Of a DNA stretch of 64,000 nucleotides, positions 33,205 through 42,079 are shown in pieces (within the stretch, counting starts at the first letter, position 1; every line of letters starts with the position of its first letter). Made by a program: the position numbers and the translations under genes. The notes beneath the pieces are model-generated. The model was given only the letters and a program-made list of their open reading frames with translations. It made no database searches and was not told the DNA's origin. The stretch is taken from assembly GCA_016235555.1 (NCBI GenBank), contig JACRKC010000066.1, positions 1 to 64,000 of the forward strand, in the 5' to 3' direction. The DNA is from Verrucomicrobiota bacterium. GTDB lineage: Bacteria > Verrucomicrobiota > Verrucomicrobiia > Opitutales > Opitutaceae.

Positions 33205-36200
33205 TTAGAACGAGCCCTTGAGTCCCGCGGAGATCGCGATGCCGTAGTCGTCGCGCTGGTAGCGCTTGGCGTAGGCGGGGGTGTTGCGGCTGTAGCGTTC
33301 GACCACGAATGGTTCGCCCATGATGTTGCGGGCGCCGAGGAAAAATCCGACGGACTTGCGGAAACGATACTCGGCGTCGACGTCCATGGTGAGGCGGGAG
33401 TTGACGTAGATGTAGGTGCCGGGCTCCGCGACGCCGCCGACGGAGCTCTGGCGTTGCTGGCCGCGGGCGTTCCAGTTGACGCGCACGCTGTATTTCGGGC
33501 GCTCGAGGCTGATGCCCCAGTTCTGGCTGCGGCGGATGAAAGCGCTGAAGTCAGCGATGCGGTTGCCGGTGAGGTGGAGCTGCGTGATGTTGTAACGCAC
33601 GCTGACGCCGCGCGCCCACGGCGGGAGGAATTTCAGGGGCTGGCGGAAGTTGAACTCGGTGCCGTCGATGCGCGCGCGGCCGACGTTCGAGAGGTAGCTG
33701 ATGAGGTAGCCGCCGGTGGCGTAGCTGTCGTCGAGCCCGTATTGGTCGAGCAGCTCGGGCGTGACGTCGACGACGGTGGAGCCGAAGAAATCCTTGATGT
33801 CCTTGCGGAACACGCCGGCCGTGATCTCGCCGCCGGTCTTCGTGTAGTAGGAAAGCGCGACGTCGTAATTGCGGGCGGTCCACGGCTTCAGGTTGACGTT
33901 GTTGATCGTGATCGTGCGGGCGGTGGTGCTCGCGGGATCGGGGAGCGTGGTGCCGGGGATGATGTTGGTGTAGTTCGGGCGCGAGAGGGTGTCGGCGTAG
34001 CTGGCCCGCGCGATGAGATCGCTGGTGACGTTGTAGGTGAGGTTGAGGCTCGGGTAGTAGTCGCCGTAGCTCTTCTCGATGTGCGCGCCGCGATCGGTGT
34101 ATTGGAGGCGGTTGAGCGTGGCGGTGTCGGCGACGATCTTGATGGGCTGGATGCCGGCGACGTTGGGGTTGCCGTCGACGAGTGCGCCGGAGGCGGTGCG
34201 CTGGTAGGTGCGCGAGACGTCGTTGAGCGGGCCGTAGCCGTCGTCCTGCGTGCGTTCGTGGCGGGCGCCGGCGACGATCCAGAGGCGGTTCTTCAGGAGA
34301 CGGAAATCGAAGCGCAGATACTCGGCGGTGATGGTTTCCTGGATGACGTTCGAGTTGAGCGCGTTTTGCTGGATGGCGAACGCCTCGTCGTGCTGGAAGT
34401 ATTCCGGGTGGGCCTTGAAGAGATCGTAGACCTTGTAGGCGCTCGGGAATTGCCAGGCGCCGTTGCCGTAGGGGGCGGGCACGGTGGAGAGCCCGGTGTC
34501 GACGAAGTCGTAGCCGCCGGCGCGCTCGTCGCCGCTGGCGGCGCGACCGTCGGCCCCGAGGAACGTCCAGCGGCGGAACGGCCGGCGCGCCTCGGCGGTG
34601 GCGCGGCGGGCATCGACGCCGGCCTTCACCTGGAACGTGAGCCCGGCGAGGTCGACGTAGCGGCTCACGTTGGCCTTGATACCCTTGTTGGTGTTGAGCG
34701 AATCGACCGGCTGCGTGCTGGCGGTGCCGACGGTGTAGGGCGCGAGTTTGCGGAGATCGAGCGGGGCGCCGGCGAGCGTGGCGGAGATGTTGTCGGGGCG
34801 GGTTTCGTTGTTGCCGTCGAAGCGCACGCTGAGACCGGTGAGGCTGTAAGTGACGCCTTGGAAGTAGCCGTAATCCATGTCGCGGAAGAGGCCCTTCGAG
34901 TGCGAAGTGTAGGTGCTGGCGTCGAGTTTCCAGACGGGGCCGTCGTGGCGCCACTTGGCGTTGAGGACGTAGGTGGCGCGGCCGGCTTTGCGCTGCGAGG
35001 GGGAGAGGGAGACGTTGCCCGCGGTGCCGCCCTGCGTGTAAGTGGGGCTCCACGCGGTGGGCGCGGCGGTGCTGATGACGGCGACGTGGTTGTTGAACAT
35101 GGCGTCGAACGCGCTCCACGAACCGCCCACGCTCACGACATCGTGGCGGCGCACGCGCCAGTCGAGCGTGGCGCCCATCGAGTAGCGGGAGGTCATCTTG
35201 GGGCCGTCGTTGAACTGGTAGCCGGTCATCGCGGGATTCGCGAGGGTGGCGAAATTCGAGCCGCCGCTGGTGGGATTCCACCGCGGGCCGGAGGTGAATT
35301 GCTGGTTGAAGATGTTCGAGCTGAGGCCGGTCACGGTGAAACCGAAGTCCTTCGAGACGGGGCGCACGTAGGTGAAATCGAAACCGGGCAGGACCTTCGC
35401 GCGCGCCTCGCGACCGGGGCCCGGCGAGCGGCCGAGGGAGAGAAACTGCGCGTCCTGCTGCCACTGGTGGTTCATGCTGAGCACGGCGCGGTAGGTGAAC
35501 TCGGCGCGCGAGCGCTCGAACGCGCTCTTGCTCACGAGATTGATCGTGCCGCCGATCGCATCGGCGGAGCTTTCGGGTGTCGGGCCTTTCGTGACCTCGA
35601 TGCGGGAGACGTTGTTGATGGAGAGCTGGTCGAATTCGAAGACGCGATTCGCCACGCCGGCGCCGGTGTTGGCGATGCGGTTGCCGTCGACGGTGACGGC
35701 GGAGGCCGCGGATGGCAGGCCGCGCACGGCGACGGAGCGGGCGTCGGCGGCGGTGTAGTCGAGCGTGACGCCGGGGAGGAATTTCAGGAACTCGCCGACA
35801 TTGCCCTCGGTGACGGTGCCGAACTCGTCGGCGGCGACGACGTTCTTGATGTTGGCGGCGAAGCGCTGCTCGTTGATCGCGATGGCGGCGGCGTTGGTCT
35901 CCTTGACCGCGGCGACGACGAAGGCGTCGAGTTGGACGGGGTCGCCCTCGGGCTTCGGAGCGATGCCGAGCTGGGTGAGGCTGAAGTCGCGTGTCGACGT
36001 CCGGCCGGCGGCGACGGCCAGCGTCGCGGTCTGCGGGGTGAGCCCGGTGAAAAACACCTGCAGCGTCACGGAGCCGGGCGCGACGCCGGTGAGGCGATAC
36101 TCGCCGTAGCTGTTGGTGAACGTCTGGAACGTCGTGCCCTCGATGGAAACACGGGCGTTTTCGAGGTAGGCGCCGTTGGTGGTGTTGAGCACGCGGCCCT

Positions 36201-36300
36201 CGATGGTGCCGGGGGCCTGCGCGAATCCGGGCGCGGCGGCGAACAGCAACGCGGCGAGTGCGCCGAGAATGCGGCGGAAGAACGAACGGGAGGTTTTCAT
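33205..36300 (-). CDS. TonB-dependent receptor with carboxypeptidase-regulatory-like N-domain
   Basis: A 1031-residue outer-membrane receptor. A signal peptide ends near residue 27. Residues 30-110 are a CarboxypepD_reg-like domain (GTIEGRVLNTTNGAYLENAR, GEYRLTGVAPGSVTL). The plug at about 145-265 has VGEFLKFLPGVTLDYTAADA, VAVRGLPSAASAVTVDGNRI and RIEVTKGPTPESSADAIGGT. The long barrel ends AISAGLKGSF. This size and layout match oligosaccharide-importing receptors of Verrucomicrobiota and Xanthomonadales, although no SusD partner is present. It is transcribed divergently from the large secreted-protein genes and MFS operon, suggesting a shared regulator. Confidence 0.92.
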   Translation of the reverse strand: MKTSRSFFRRILGALAALLFAAAPGFAQAPGTIEGRVLNTTNGAYLENARVSIEGTTFQTFTNSYGEYRLTGVAPGSVTLQVFFTGLTPQTATLAVAAGRTSTRDFSLTQLGIAPKPEGDPVQLDAFVVAAVKETNAAAIAINEQRFAANIKNVVAADEFGTVTEGNVGEFLKFLPGVTLDYTAADARSVAVRGLPSAASAVTVDGNRIANTGAGVANRVFEFDQLSINNVSRIEVTKGPTPESSADAIGGTINLVSKSAFERSRAEFTYRAVLSMNHQWQQDAQFLSLGRSPGPGREARAKVLPGFDFTYVRPVSKDFGFTVTGLSSNIFNQQFTSGPRWNPTSGGSNFATLANPAMTGYQFNDGPKMTSRYSMGATLDWRVRRHDVVSVGGSWSAFDAMFNNHVAVISTAAPTAWSPTYTQGGTAGNVSLSPSQRKAGRATYVLNAKWRHDGPVWKLDASTYTSHSKGLFRDMDYGYFQGVTYSLTGLSVRFDGNNETRPDNISATLAGAPLDLRKLAPYTVGTASTQPVDSLNTNKGIKANVSRYVDLAGLTFQVKAGVDARRATAEARRPFRRWTFLGADGRAASGDERAGGYDFVDTGLSTVPAPYGNGAWQFPSAYKVYDLFKAHPEYFQHDEAFAIQQNALNSNVIQETITAEYLRFDFRLLKNRLWIVAGARHERTQDDGYGPLNDVSRTYQRTASGALVDGNPNVAGIQPIKIVADTATLNRLQYTDRGAHIEKSYGDYYPSLNLTYNVTSDLIARASYADTLSRPNYTNIIPGTTLPDPASTTARTITINNVNLKPWTARNYDVALSYYTKTGGEITAGVFRKDIKDFFGSTVVDVTPELLDQYGLDDSYATGGYLISYLSNVGRARIDGTEFNFRQPLKFLPPWARGVSVRYNITQLHLTGNRIADFSAFIRRSQNWGISLERPKYSVRVNWNARGQQRQSSVGGVAEPGTYIYVNSRLTMDVDAEYRFRKSVGFFLGARNIMGEPFVVERYSRNTPAYAKRYQRDDYGIAISAGLKGSF

Positions 36301-36539
36301 GGCAGGGAGCGAACAGAGTGGTTCCTGGCAGACGGAGCGAAGGCGCCGTCAGGTCAAACCGTCCTGATAAGCCAATCGCCGGGAGGCAAAAAGCACTGGA
36401 CTGGTCGACAGTTGAGCACGCGGGCAGGGCGGCGGTGCGGCGGCGGGATTGTCAACTGTCGAGCGCGCCGGACGTTGTCATGGCGCGGGTCGGACCGCAG
36501 TGTGGACGTTCCGAAACCAAACCCCAGCGCCTCCGCCTC
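36301..36539. promoter_or_regulatory. Divergent promoter region with paired 11-bp boxes
   Basis: A 239-bp gap between the receptor (minus) and the large secreted-protein operon (plus). TCGACAGTTGA at 36405-36415 and its exact inverse TCAACTGTCGA at 36452-36462 are 36 bp apart. Each box is also nearly palindromic by itself (4 of 5 base pairs). This is the look of a two-site operator for a dimeric repressor or activator controlling both directions. No regulator gene is in this locus. Confidence 0.5.
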
Positions 36540-39134
36540 ATGCGCCTCCGTCGCGTCTTTATTCTCCTGTTGAGTGTTTGCGCCGCCGCCCTGCGCGGCG
36601 CGGACGCCACGCCGGTGCTCGAAGACGCGGGCGTGCGGCTCGCGTGGCAGCAAACGCCGTCCGGCTGGCAACTCGCCGAGGCGACGGTGCGCACGGCCGG
36701 CGGCAACCGTGCGCTCGGCGCCCCGTCGGGCGAATACACGCTGCTTTACTCGGCCACCGCGCCCGACAAGACGCCGGTCACGATCGCGTGGGCGGGCGGC
36801 AGTGGCAGCGCGTTCCCCGAGGCGCACTACCGTTACCTGATCGGCAAGTGGAAGGAGACGACGAGCCCGGTTGCGCTGAACATCGCGGGCGAAGCGCGGA
36901 CGTTTTTTCCCGCGGCGGCGGAGCGGGCGGGCGAGGGCGCGTGGGTTTTCCGGCACGCCGACGAGACCGCCGAGGTGCGGGCCACGTGGTCGCTCGATCC
37001 GGCGTTTCCCGGCGATGTGCGCGTGACGCTCGCGCTCACCGCCAAGAAAGCCGGCTGGTTCTCGCTCGCGACGCCCACGCTCACGACCGTGGCGCCGGCG
37101 GAACTCGCCTGGGCCGTCGTGCCCGGCTGTTTCCAGGGCGCTGCGCTGCAATCGGATTTCGTGCTCGCCGCCGGCTACGGTCAGGGGCTGCCCGACCGGC
37201 CGGTGCTCGCGCGCGAGCGCGTGGCCTCGACCCTCGCCTCGATCATGACGGCGAAGAGTGGCGCGACGCTCGGCGTGATCGCGGAACCGGGCACGGCCGC
37301 CGATCCGTGGGCGGTGGATCGCGACACGCGCGCGACGTGGAAGCTCGGTCTCTCGCACATGAACCGCGCCGGCCGGCTCGCGCCCACGCTCTACCATCCG
37401 GTGCTCGGCGAGGCCGGTTCGAAACTCGCCGCGGGGGAAACGCGCACCTGGGCGTTTCGCTATTCGTTGCGGGTGGGCGACTGGCTGACGGTGCTGCGCC
37501 ACACGGCTTACGACCTCTACAAGCTCGACGAATTCCTCACGCTGAAACGGCCCGCGCGCTCGCTGAGTGACCGGCTGCGCGCGATGCACCGCTACGTCGC
37601 AGACGACCGGACGTCGCTCTGGCGCACGGAGGAGTTTGGCGGCGTCACGCTCGGCGCGCAGGCTTACAACGGCGGCGTGGTCGGATCGGATCGCGATGCG
37701 ATGAAAAACTCCGACTACGGTGCGATGTGGATGCTCGCCGCGCTCACCGGCGATCCGCGGCTGGTGGACGGGCGGCTGCCGTTTGCGCGGGCGTTCAAGC
37801 TCGTGCAGCAGCAGGGCGCGCCCGGGTTTTTTCAAGGCGCGGCGGTCGGTCAGTATTTCCTGTCGAAGAGCCGTCGCTTCACCGAGGAGTGGGGCGACTA
37901 TGTCGAGCCCGTCGCGCTCACGTTCTATACGATGCTCGATCTGGGCAACATCCTGCTCTTCGCGCCGGGCGACGAGGAGTTGCGGGCGCGGTTGCGCCTC
38001 GGCGCCGACCGTCTGCTCGCGTGGCAGCACACCGACGGCCACTGGGAGGTGGCCTACGACCGCGCCACCCAGCGTCCGGTGTTCACGGATTTGCGCGATC
38101 TGCGGCCGACGTTCTACGGACTGCTCGTCGCGCATCGCGTGCTCGGCGACGAAAAATACCTCGCGGCGGCACGGCGCGGCGCCGACTGGCTGATCCGCCA
38201 GGCCGTCGAGCCGGGCGCGTTTCTCGGGGTGTGCGGCGATGCGCGTTTCGCGCCTGACTTCGCCACCGCCCAGATCGCGCAGGCGCTCCTCGATCTGCAC
38301 GCGGCCACCGGCGATGCGCGCTACCGCGATGCGGGGATCGCGGCCGGGCGGTTCTACCTGACCTCGGTTTACACCCATCCGCGGGCCACCACCGCACCGA
38401 AGACAGTGAATCCAACCACCCGCGCCGATTGGGAGATCAGCCAGCAAGGCCTCAGTTACGAACACGGCACCGCGCTCGGCTCGGCCAACGGCGGCGGCCC
38501 GATCCTGCTCGCGAGTCACGCCGGGCTGTTCCTGCGGCTGCACCGGCTGACCGGCGAGCCGCTGTTCCGCGACTTCGCCCGGGCGGCGGCCTGGGCGCGC
38601 GATGCGTTCGTCGATCCGGCCACGAGTGTGGCGTCATACTACTGGAACGCGATGAACCGTGGTGCGGGTCCGTATCCGCATCACGCCTGGTGGCAGATCG
38701 GCTGGATCACGGACTACCTGCTGGCCGAGGTCGAGCTGCGCTCGGGCGGAGCCGTGGCGTTTCCGCGTGGCTTCATCACGCCGAAAGTCGGACCGCACTC
38801 GAGCTACGGTTTTGCGCCGGGAAAGGTGTTTGGCGAACCGGCCGCGCTCCATTGGGGCGAGGTGACGACCGGCGATGCCGCCGTGGACAGCGTGCTCGCC
38901 CGAACGGTCGACGGTCGCAAGATCTACGTCGTGCTGCTCAACAACAGCGTCCGCGCCACGACGGCGCAGGTGCACGCGGCGGCCGCGGCGCTGACGGGCG
39001 GACGCGCGACGGCCTGGACCAAAATCACCGCGCGCGACGCCGCGGGAAAAACGCTGAACGTCCGGCAGCAGGACGGGGCGACGTGGGTCGAACTGCCGGC
39101 GACGGGGCTCGCGGTGCTGAGGTGCGAATTCTGA
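36540..39134 (+). CDS. Large secreted alpha-toroid protein, putative glycan-active enzyme
   Basis: An 864-residue protein starting at ATG 36540 with a signal peptide (MRLRRVFILLLSVCAAAL, cleavage near RGAD). Residues about 25-310 are beta-rich (VRLAWQQTPSGWQLAEATVR, then AKKAGWFSLATPTLT). Residues about 330-740 are an alpha-toroid with repeated helix pairs (RRGADWLIRQAVEPGAFLGV, LLDLHAATGDARYRDAGIAA). A C-terminal beta domain has GRKIYVVLLNNS. Its general layout matches the proteins at 26533 and 39137 but with low identity, so it is a distant member. It is the first gene of a plus-strand operon; the next starts 2 bp after its stop. The enzymatic reaction is unknown. Confidence 0.72.
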   Translation: MRLRRVFILLLSVCAAALRGADATPVLEDAGVRLAWQQTPSGWQLAEATVRTAGGNRALGAPSGEYTLLYSATAPDKTPVTIAWAGGSGSAFPEAHYRYLIGKWKETTSPVALNIAGEARTFFPAAAERAGEGAWVFRHADETAEVRATWSLDPAFPGDVRVTLALTAKKAGWFSLATPTLTTVAPAELAWAVVPGCFQGAALQSDFVLAAGYGQGLPDRPVLARERVASTLASIMTAKSGATLGVIAEPGTAADPWAVDRDTRATWKLGLSHMNRAGRLAPTLYHPVLGEAGSKLAAGETRTWAFRYSLRVGDWLTVLRHTAYDLYKLDEFLTLKRPARSLSDRLRAMHRYVADDRTSLWRTEEFGGVTLGAQAYNGGVVGSDRDAMKNSDYGAMWMLAALTGDPRLVDGRLPFARAFKLVQQQGAPGFFQGAAVGQYFLSKSRRFTEEWGDYVEPVALTFYTMLDLGNILLFAPGDEELRARLRLGADRLLAWQHTDGHWEVAYDRATQRPVFTDLRDLRPTFYGLLVAHRVLGDEKYLAAARRGADWLIRQAVEPGAFLGVCGDARFAPDFATAQIAQALLDLHAATGDARYRDAGIAAGRFYLTSVYTHPRATTAPKTVNPTTRADWEISQQGLSYEHGTALGSANGGGPILLASHAGLFLRLHRLTGEPLFRDFARAAAWARDAFVDPATSVASYYWNAMNRGAGPYPHHAWWQIGWITDYLLAEVELRSGGAVAFPRGFITPKVGPHSSYGFAPGKVFGEPAALHWGEVTTGDAAVDSVLARTVDGRKIYVVLLNNSVRATTAQVHAAAAALTGGRATAWTKITARDAAGKTLNVRQQDGATWVELPATGLAVLRCEF

Positions 39135-39136
39135 CG

Positions 39137-42076
39137 ATGAAGCGCGCGCTCCGGTTTTTCGTTTGGTCGAGCCTGGCCGCCGGTTGCGCGGCGCCACTGG
39201 TCGTGGCCCAGTCGCTCGCGAACGCACGCTACACGATCGAACCGCTGGCCGATGGCGCGGTGCGCGTGGTGACGAAGGACGCCGGCGCGTGGGTCTTTCG
39301 CGGCGACTTCGTGGTGTTGCGCGCCGCGACCGATCCGGAGCCGGCGATGCGGCCGGCCGGCGTGCCGCGCGTGCAATACAACGTGATCACCTGGAAGGCC
39401 ACCGGGGCCGAGCCGCGTCGCGGTGCGGCCAAGGCGGGCTCCGTGCGTTCGGGCGGACAGGCCGGCGACGGTTTCGACGATCGGATTCTCCAAGGCGACA
39501 CCCAGGCGCGGACGCCGGACGTATTTGCCGCGGCTCCGGCGGTGCGGATGCGGGCGACGCGCGCGGCGGCCGCGGGACGGGAGGTGCGGTTCGAGTTCGC
39601 GGAACAACGCGATTTTCAACTGAGCGCGAGCGTGGCGCTGCCGGACGACGATGGGGAACCGGTGCTGCGTTTCACGCTGGAGCCGAGGACGGCCGGCTAT
39701 TTTTCGGTGGGCTACGTCGGCGCGCCCGCGTGCGCGGCGGAAGAGGCGGACGAGATCTGGCAGCCGTTCATCTGGACGGAGAAACGCTTCCCGCACGCGT
39801 CGTTTGTGACGGCGGCGTTCCAGTGTCCCGTGCCGGCGACGCTCGTGCGCCGCGGCGCGACGACGCTCGGCGTGGTCGCGGACGCGGATGAGTTTCCGTT
39901 CGAGCCGCTGCCGGTGCTGACGAACAGCCGCTACGCCGTGGCGCTGCGCGAGCAGGACGGGCGCGCGCGGCCGATGGTGTTTGCGCCGCTGCTCGGCGGG
40001 GCGGAGTCGAAGCGCGCGGCGGGCGCGGCGTTTTCGTTCAAGCTGCGGTTGTTCGCGGCTCGCGCCGACATCCCCGGCGCCTACGAGCAAATCGCGCGGC
40101 GCCTCTGTGGCTTGCGCGACTTCCGCCGCAACGCGCTCTGCCCGCTCAACGAAACCCTCGACAACATGATCGACTACGGGATGAGCGAGTGGAGCTGGTT
40201 CATCGAGGAGCTGAAGGGGTGCTCGTATTCCACCGACGTGCCCGGCGCGGTGAAAAACGTCTCGTCGCTCAATCCGCTCAACCTCGCGCTCGTCGCCGAT
40301 GATCCGGAGATCTTCCGGCGGCGCGCCTACCCGATCGTGGAGTTTCTGCTGTCGCGGGAGAAGTTCCTGTTCTCGCTCGACCGGAACCAGAAAAATCAGA
40401 GTCCGTCGCGCGCGTTGCTCGGGCCCTGTGCGCCGGTGAGCGAACTCGCGGCGCTCGCCGGGCTCACGCATGGCGCGTCGCCGGTGCTGCGAATGCTCGC
40501 CGAGCGCGAACTCGGCCGCACGCGGGTGCTGAACCTGGACGACGCGGTCGCCGGCGACAGCTGGCCGAATCTCACCGAGATGTTTCTCGCGACCCGCGAA
40601 CCGCGTTATCTCGCGGCGGCGCGGGCGGGCGCGGACAAGTTTTTGCGCGAGCAGGGCGAGACCCTGGCCAGCGACTTCAGCGCCTCGGCGCTGTTTTTCT
40701 GGGTGGGCTGGGCGCCGAAATGGCAGAATTTCCTGCAACTCTACGAAGCGACGGGCGAGCGACGCTACCTCGACGCGGCGCATCGCGGCGCGCGGCGCTA
40801 TGCGATGTTTTGCTGGATGGGGCCGCGCGTGCCGGACGCGGAGGTGCCGGTGAATGCCGGCGGCAGGGCGCCCGTCTACTGGTATCTGCAAAGCAAGGGC
40901 CACGCCCCGATGCGCGCCGCCGAGGAACGCGTGCCGGCGTGGCGGCTGTCGGAGATCGGGCTCACGCCGGAGTCGTCGGGCACGATGGCGGGTCACCGCG
41001 GGATCTTCATGGCGCACCATGCGCCGTGGATGCTGCGGATCGCGGCACTGACGGGTGACACGTTTCTCCACGATGTGGCGCGCGCGGCGGTCGTCGGGCG
41101 CTATCGGAATTTTCCCGGTTATCACCTCAACACCGCCCGCACGACGATCTACGAGAAGGCGGACTACCCGCTGCGGCCGTTCAAAGAGCTCTCGGTGAAT
41201 TCATTTCACTACAACCATATCTGGCCGCACATGTCGCTCGTGCTGGATTACCTCGTGACCGACTTCTTCGCCCGTTCGCGTGGCGCGATCGATTTCCCTT
41301 CGCGCTACATCGAGGGCTACGCCTACCTGCAGAGCAAATTTTACGGTGATCGGCCCGGGAAGTTTTTCGGACGCGACGATGCCGTGCTCTGGCTGCCGCC
41401 GCGGTTGTTGAAGACCACCGGCACGGTCGAGCTCAACCATCTGGCCGCCCGCGGGCGCAGCGGGCTTTATCTGGCGTTTGCGAACCAGTCGCCGGAGCCG
41501 GTGACGGCGGAGGTGACGTTCAATCCTGCAGTGCTGCCGCAACTGAAGGACAAAGTGTATCGAGTGAACGAAGTGGGTGCCTCGGAAGCGATGTTCAGAC
41601 GAGATGTGCGCGTTGGTAATAACGTGCGACGGTTGGCTCGTGAATCGATCGCCAGTGATCTCAAGAATGGAGTTATGACCGTCTCGGTTCCTCCAATGGG
41701 CCTCACCGCCTTTGAAATCGAAGGGCTGACGGTCGCGCCGAAATTTCAGGACGCGCTGGTCGCCACCAAGCCAACCGACGCGTGGCGTCGCGACTATCTC
41801 GAACTGGAGTGGGGTGGCGCGCGTGCGATGGTCCTGAACTTCGGCACGGTGGCGACGACGGCGTTCATCTACCTCCGCGACGACGATGCGAGGTTCAAGG
41901 ATGTCACGCTCACTTACCTCGACGGACGCGCGGAGAAGGTCATGGTCGACGCGGCGTTTCCGTTCGAGTTCACGGTGCCGCTCGCGCCCGACGCGCAGGC
42001 GCTGCGTTTCCGGTTGAGCGGCACGACGGTCGACGGTCGGACGGTGCAAGCCGATTGGGCCGCACTCGAAAGGTAA
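39137..42076 (+). CDS. Large secreted alpha-toroid protein, paralogue of the 26533 gene
   Basis: A 979-residue protein starting at ATG 39137, 2 bp after the previous stop. A signal peptide ends near VVAQ. Like the protein at 26533-29805 it has FSVGYVGAPACAAEEADEIW, WQPFIWTEKRFPHASFVTAA, a FRRNALCPLNETLDNMIDYG segment, a helical toroid (RYLDAAHRGARRYAMFCWMG), YPLRPFKELSVNSFHYNHIW and a C-terminal beta region. It lacks the PA14-like insertion at the N-terminus. A polysaccharide-degrading role is inferred; no catalytic residues can be assigned. Base composition drops slightly near 41,530-41,690, where codons are less GC-rich than around. Confidence 0.72.
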   Translation: MKRALRFFVWSSLAAGCAAPLVVAQSLANARYTIEPLADGAVRVVTKDAGAWVFRGDFVVLRAATDPEPAMRPAGVPRVQYNVITWKATGAEPRRGAAKAGSVRSGGQAGDGFDDRILQGDTQARTPDVFAAAPAVRMRATRAAAAGREVRFEFAEQRDFQLSASVALPDDDGEPVLRFTLEPRTAGYFSVGYVGAPACAAEEADEIWQPFIWTEKRFPHASFVTAAFQCPVPATLVRRGATTLGVVADADEFPFEPLPVLTNSRYAVALREQDGRARPMVFAPLLGGAESKRAAGAAFSFKLRLFAARADIPGAYEQIARRLCGLRDFRRNALCPLNETLDNMIDYGMSEWSWFIEELKGCSYSTDVPGAVKNVSSLNPLNLALVADDPEIFRRRAYPIVEFLLSREKFLFSLDRNQKNQSPSRALLGPCAPVSELAALAGLTHGASPVLRMLAERELGRTRVLNLDDAVAGDSWPNLTEMFLATREPRYLAAARAGADKFLREQGETLASDFSASALFFWVGWAPKWQNFLQLYEATGERRYLDAAHRGARRYAMFCWMGPRVPDAEVPVNAGGRAPVYWYLQSKGHAPMRAAEERVPAWRLSEIGLTPESSGTMAGHRGIFMAHHAPWMLRIAALTGDTFLHDVARAAVVGRYRNFPGYHLNTARTTIYEKADYPLRPFKELSVNSFHYNHIWPHMSLVLDYLVTDFFARSRGAIDFPSRYIEGYAYLQSKFYGDRPGKFFGRDDAVLWLPPRLLKTTGTVELNHLAARGRSGLYLAFANQSPEPVTAEVTFNPAVLPQLKDKVYRVNEVGASEAMFRRDVRVGNNVRRLARESIASDLKNGVMTVSVPPMGLTAFEIEGLTVAPKFQDALVATKPTDAWRRDYLELEWGGARAMVLNFGTVATTAFIYLRDDDARFKDVTLTYLDGRAEKVMVDAAFPFEFTVPLAPDAQALRFRLSGTTVDGRTVQADWAALER

Positions 42077-42079
42077 CCG

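Noticed and set aside
33454-36573. Plus-strand open frame of about 1040 codons antisense to the second TonB receptor
   Set aside because: Low-complexity Ala/Val/Gly/Glu/Asp composition; the minus strand encodes an intact receptor with all plug motifs.
38429-39136. N-terminal extension of the toroid gene starting at 39137
   Set aside because: Overlaps the end of the preceding gene in another frame; the ATG at 39137 has a signal peptide right after it and lies 2 bp from the previous stop.
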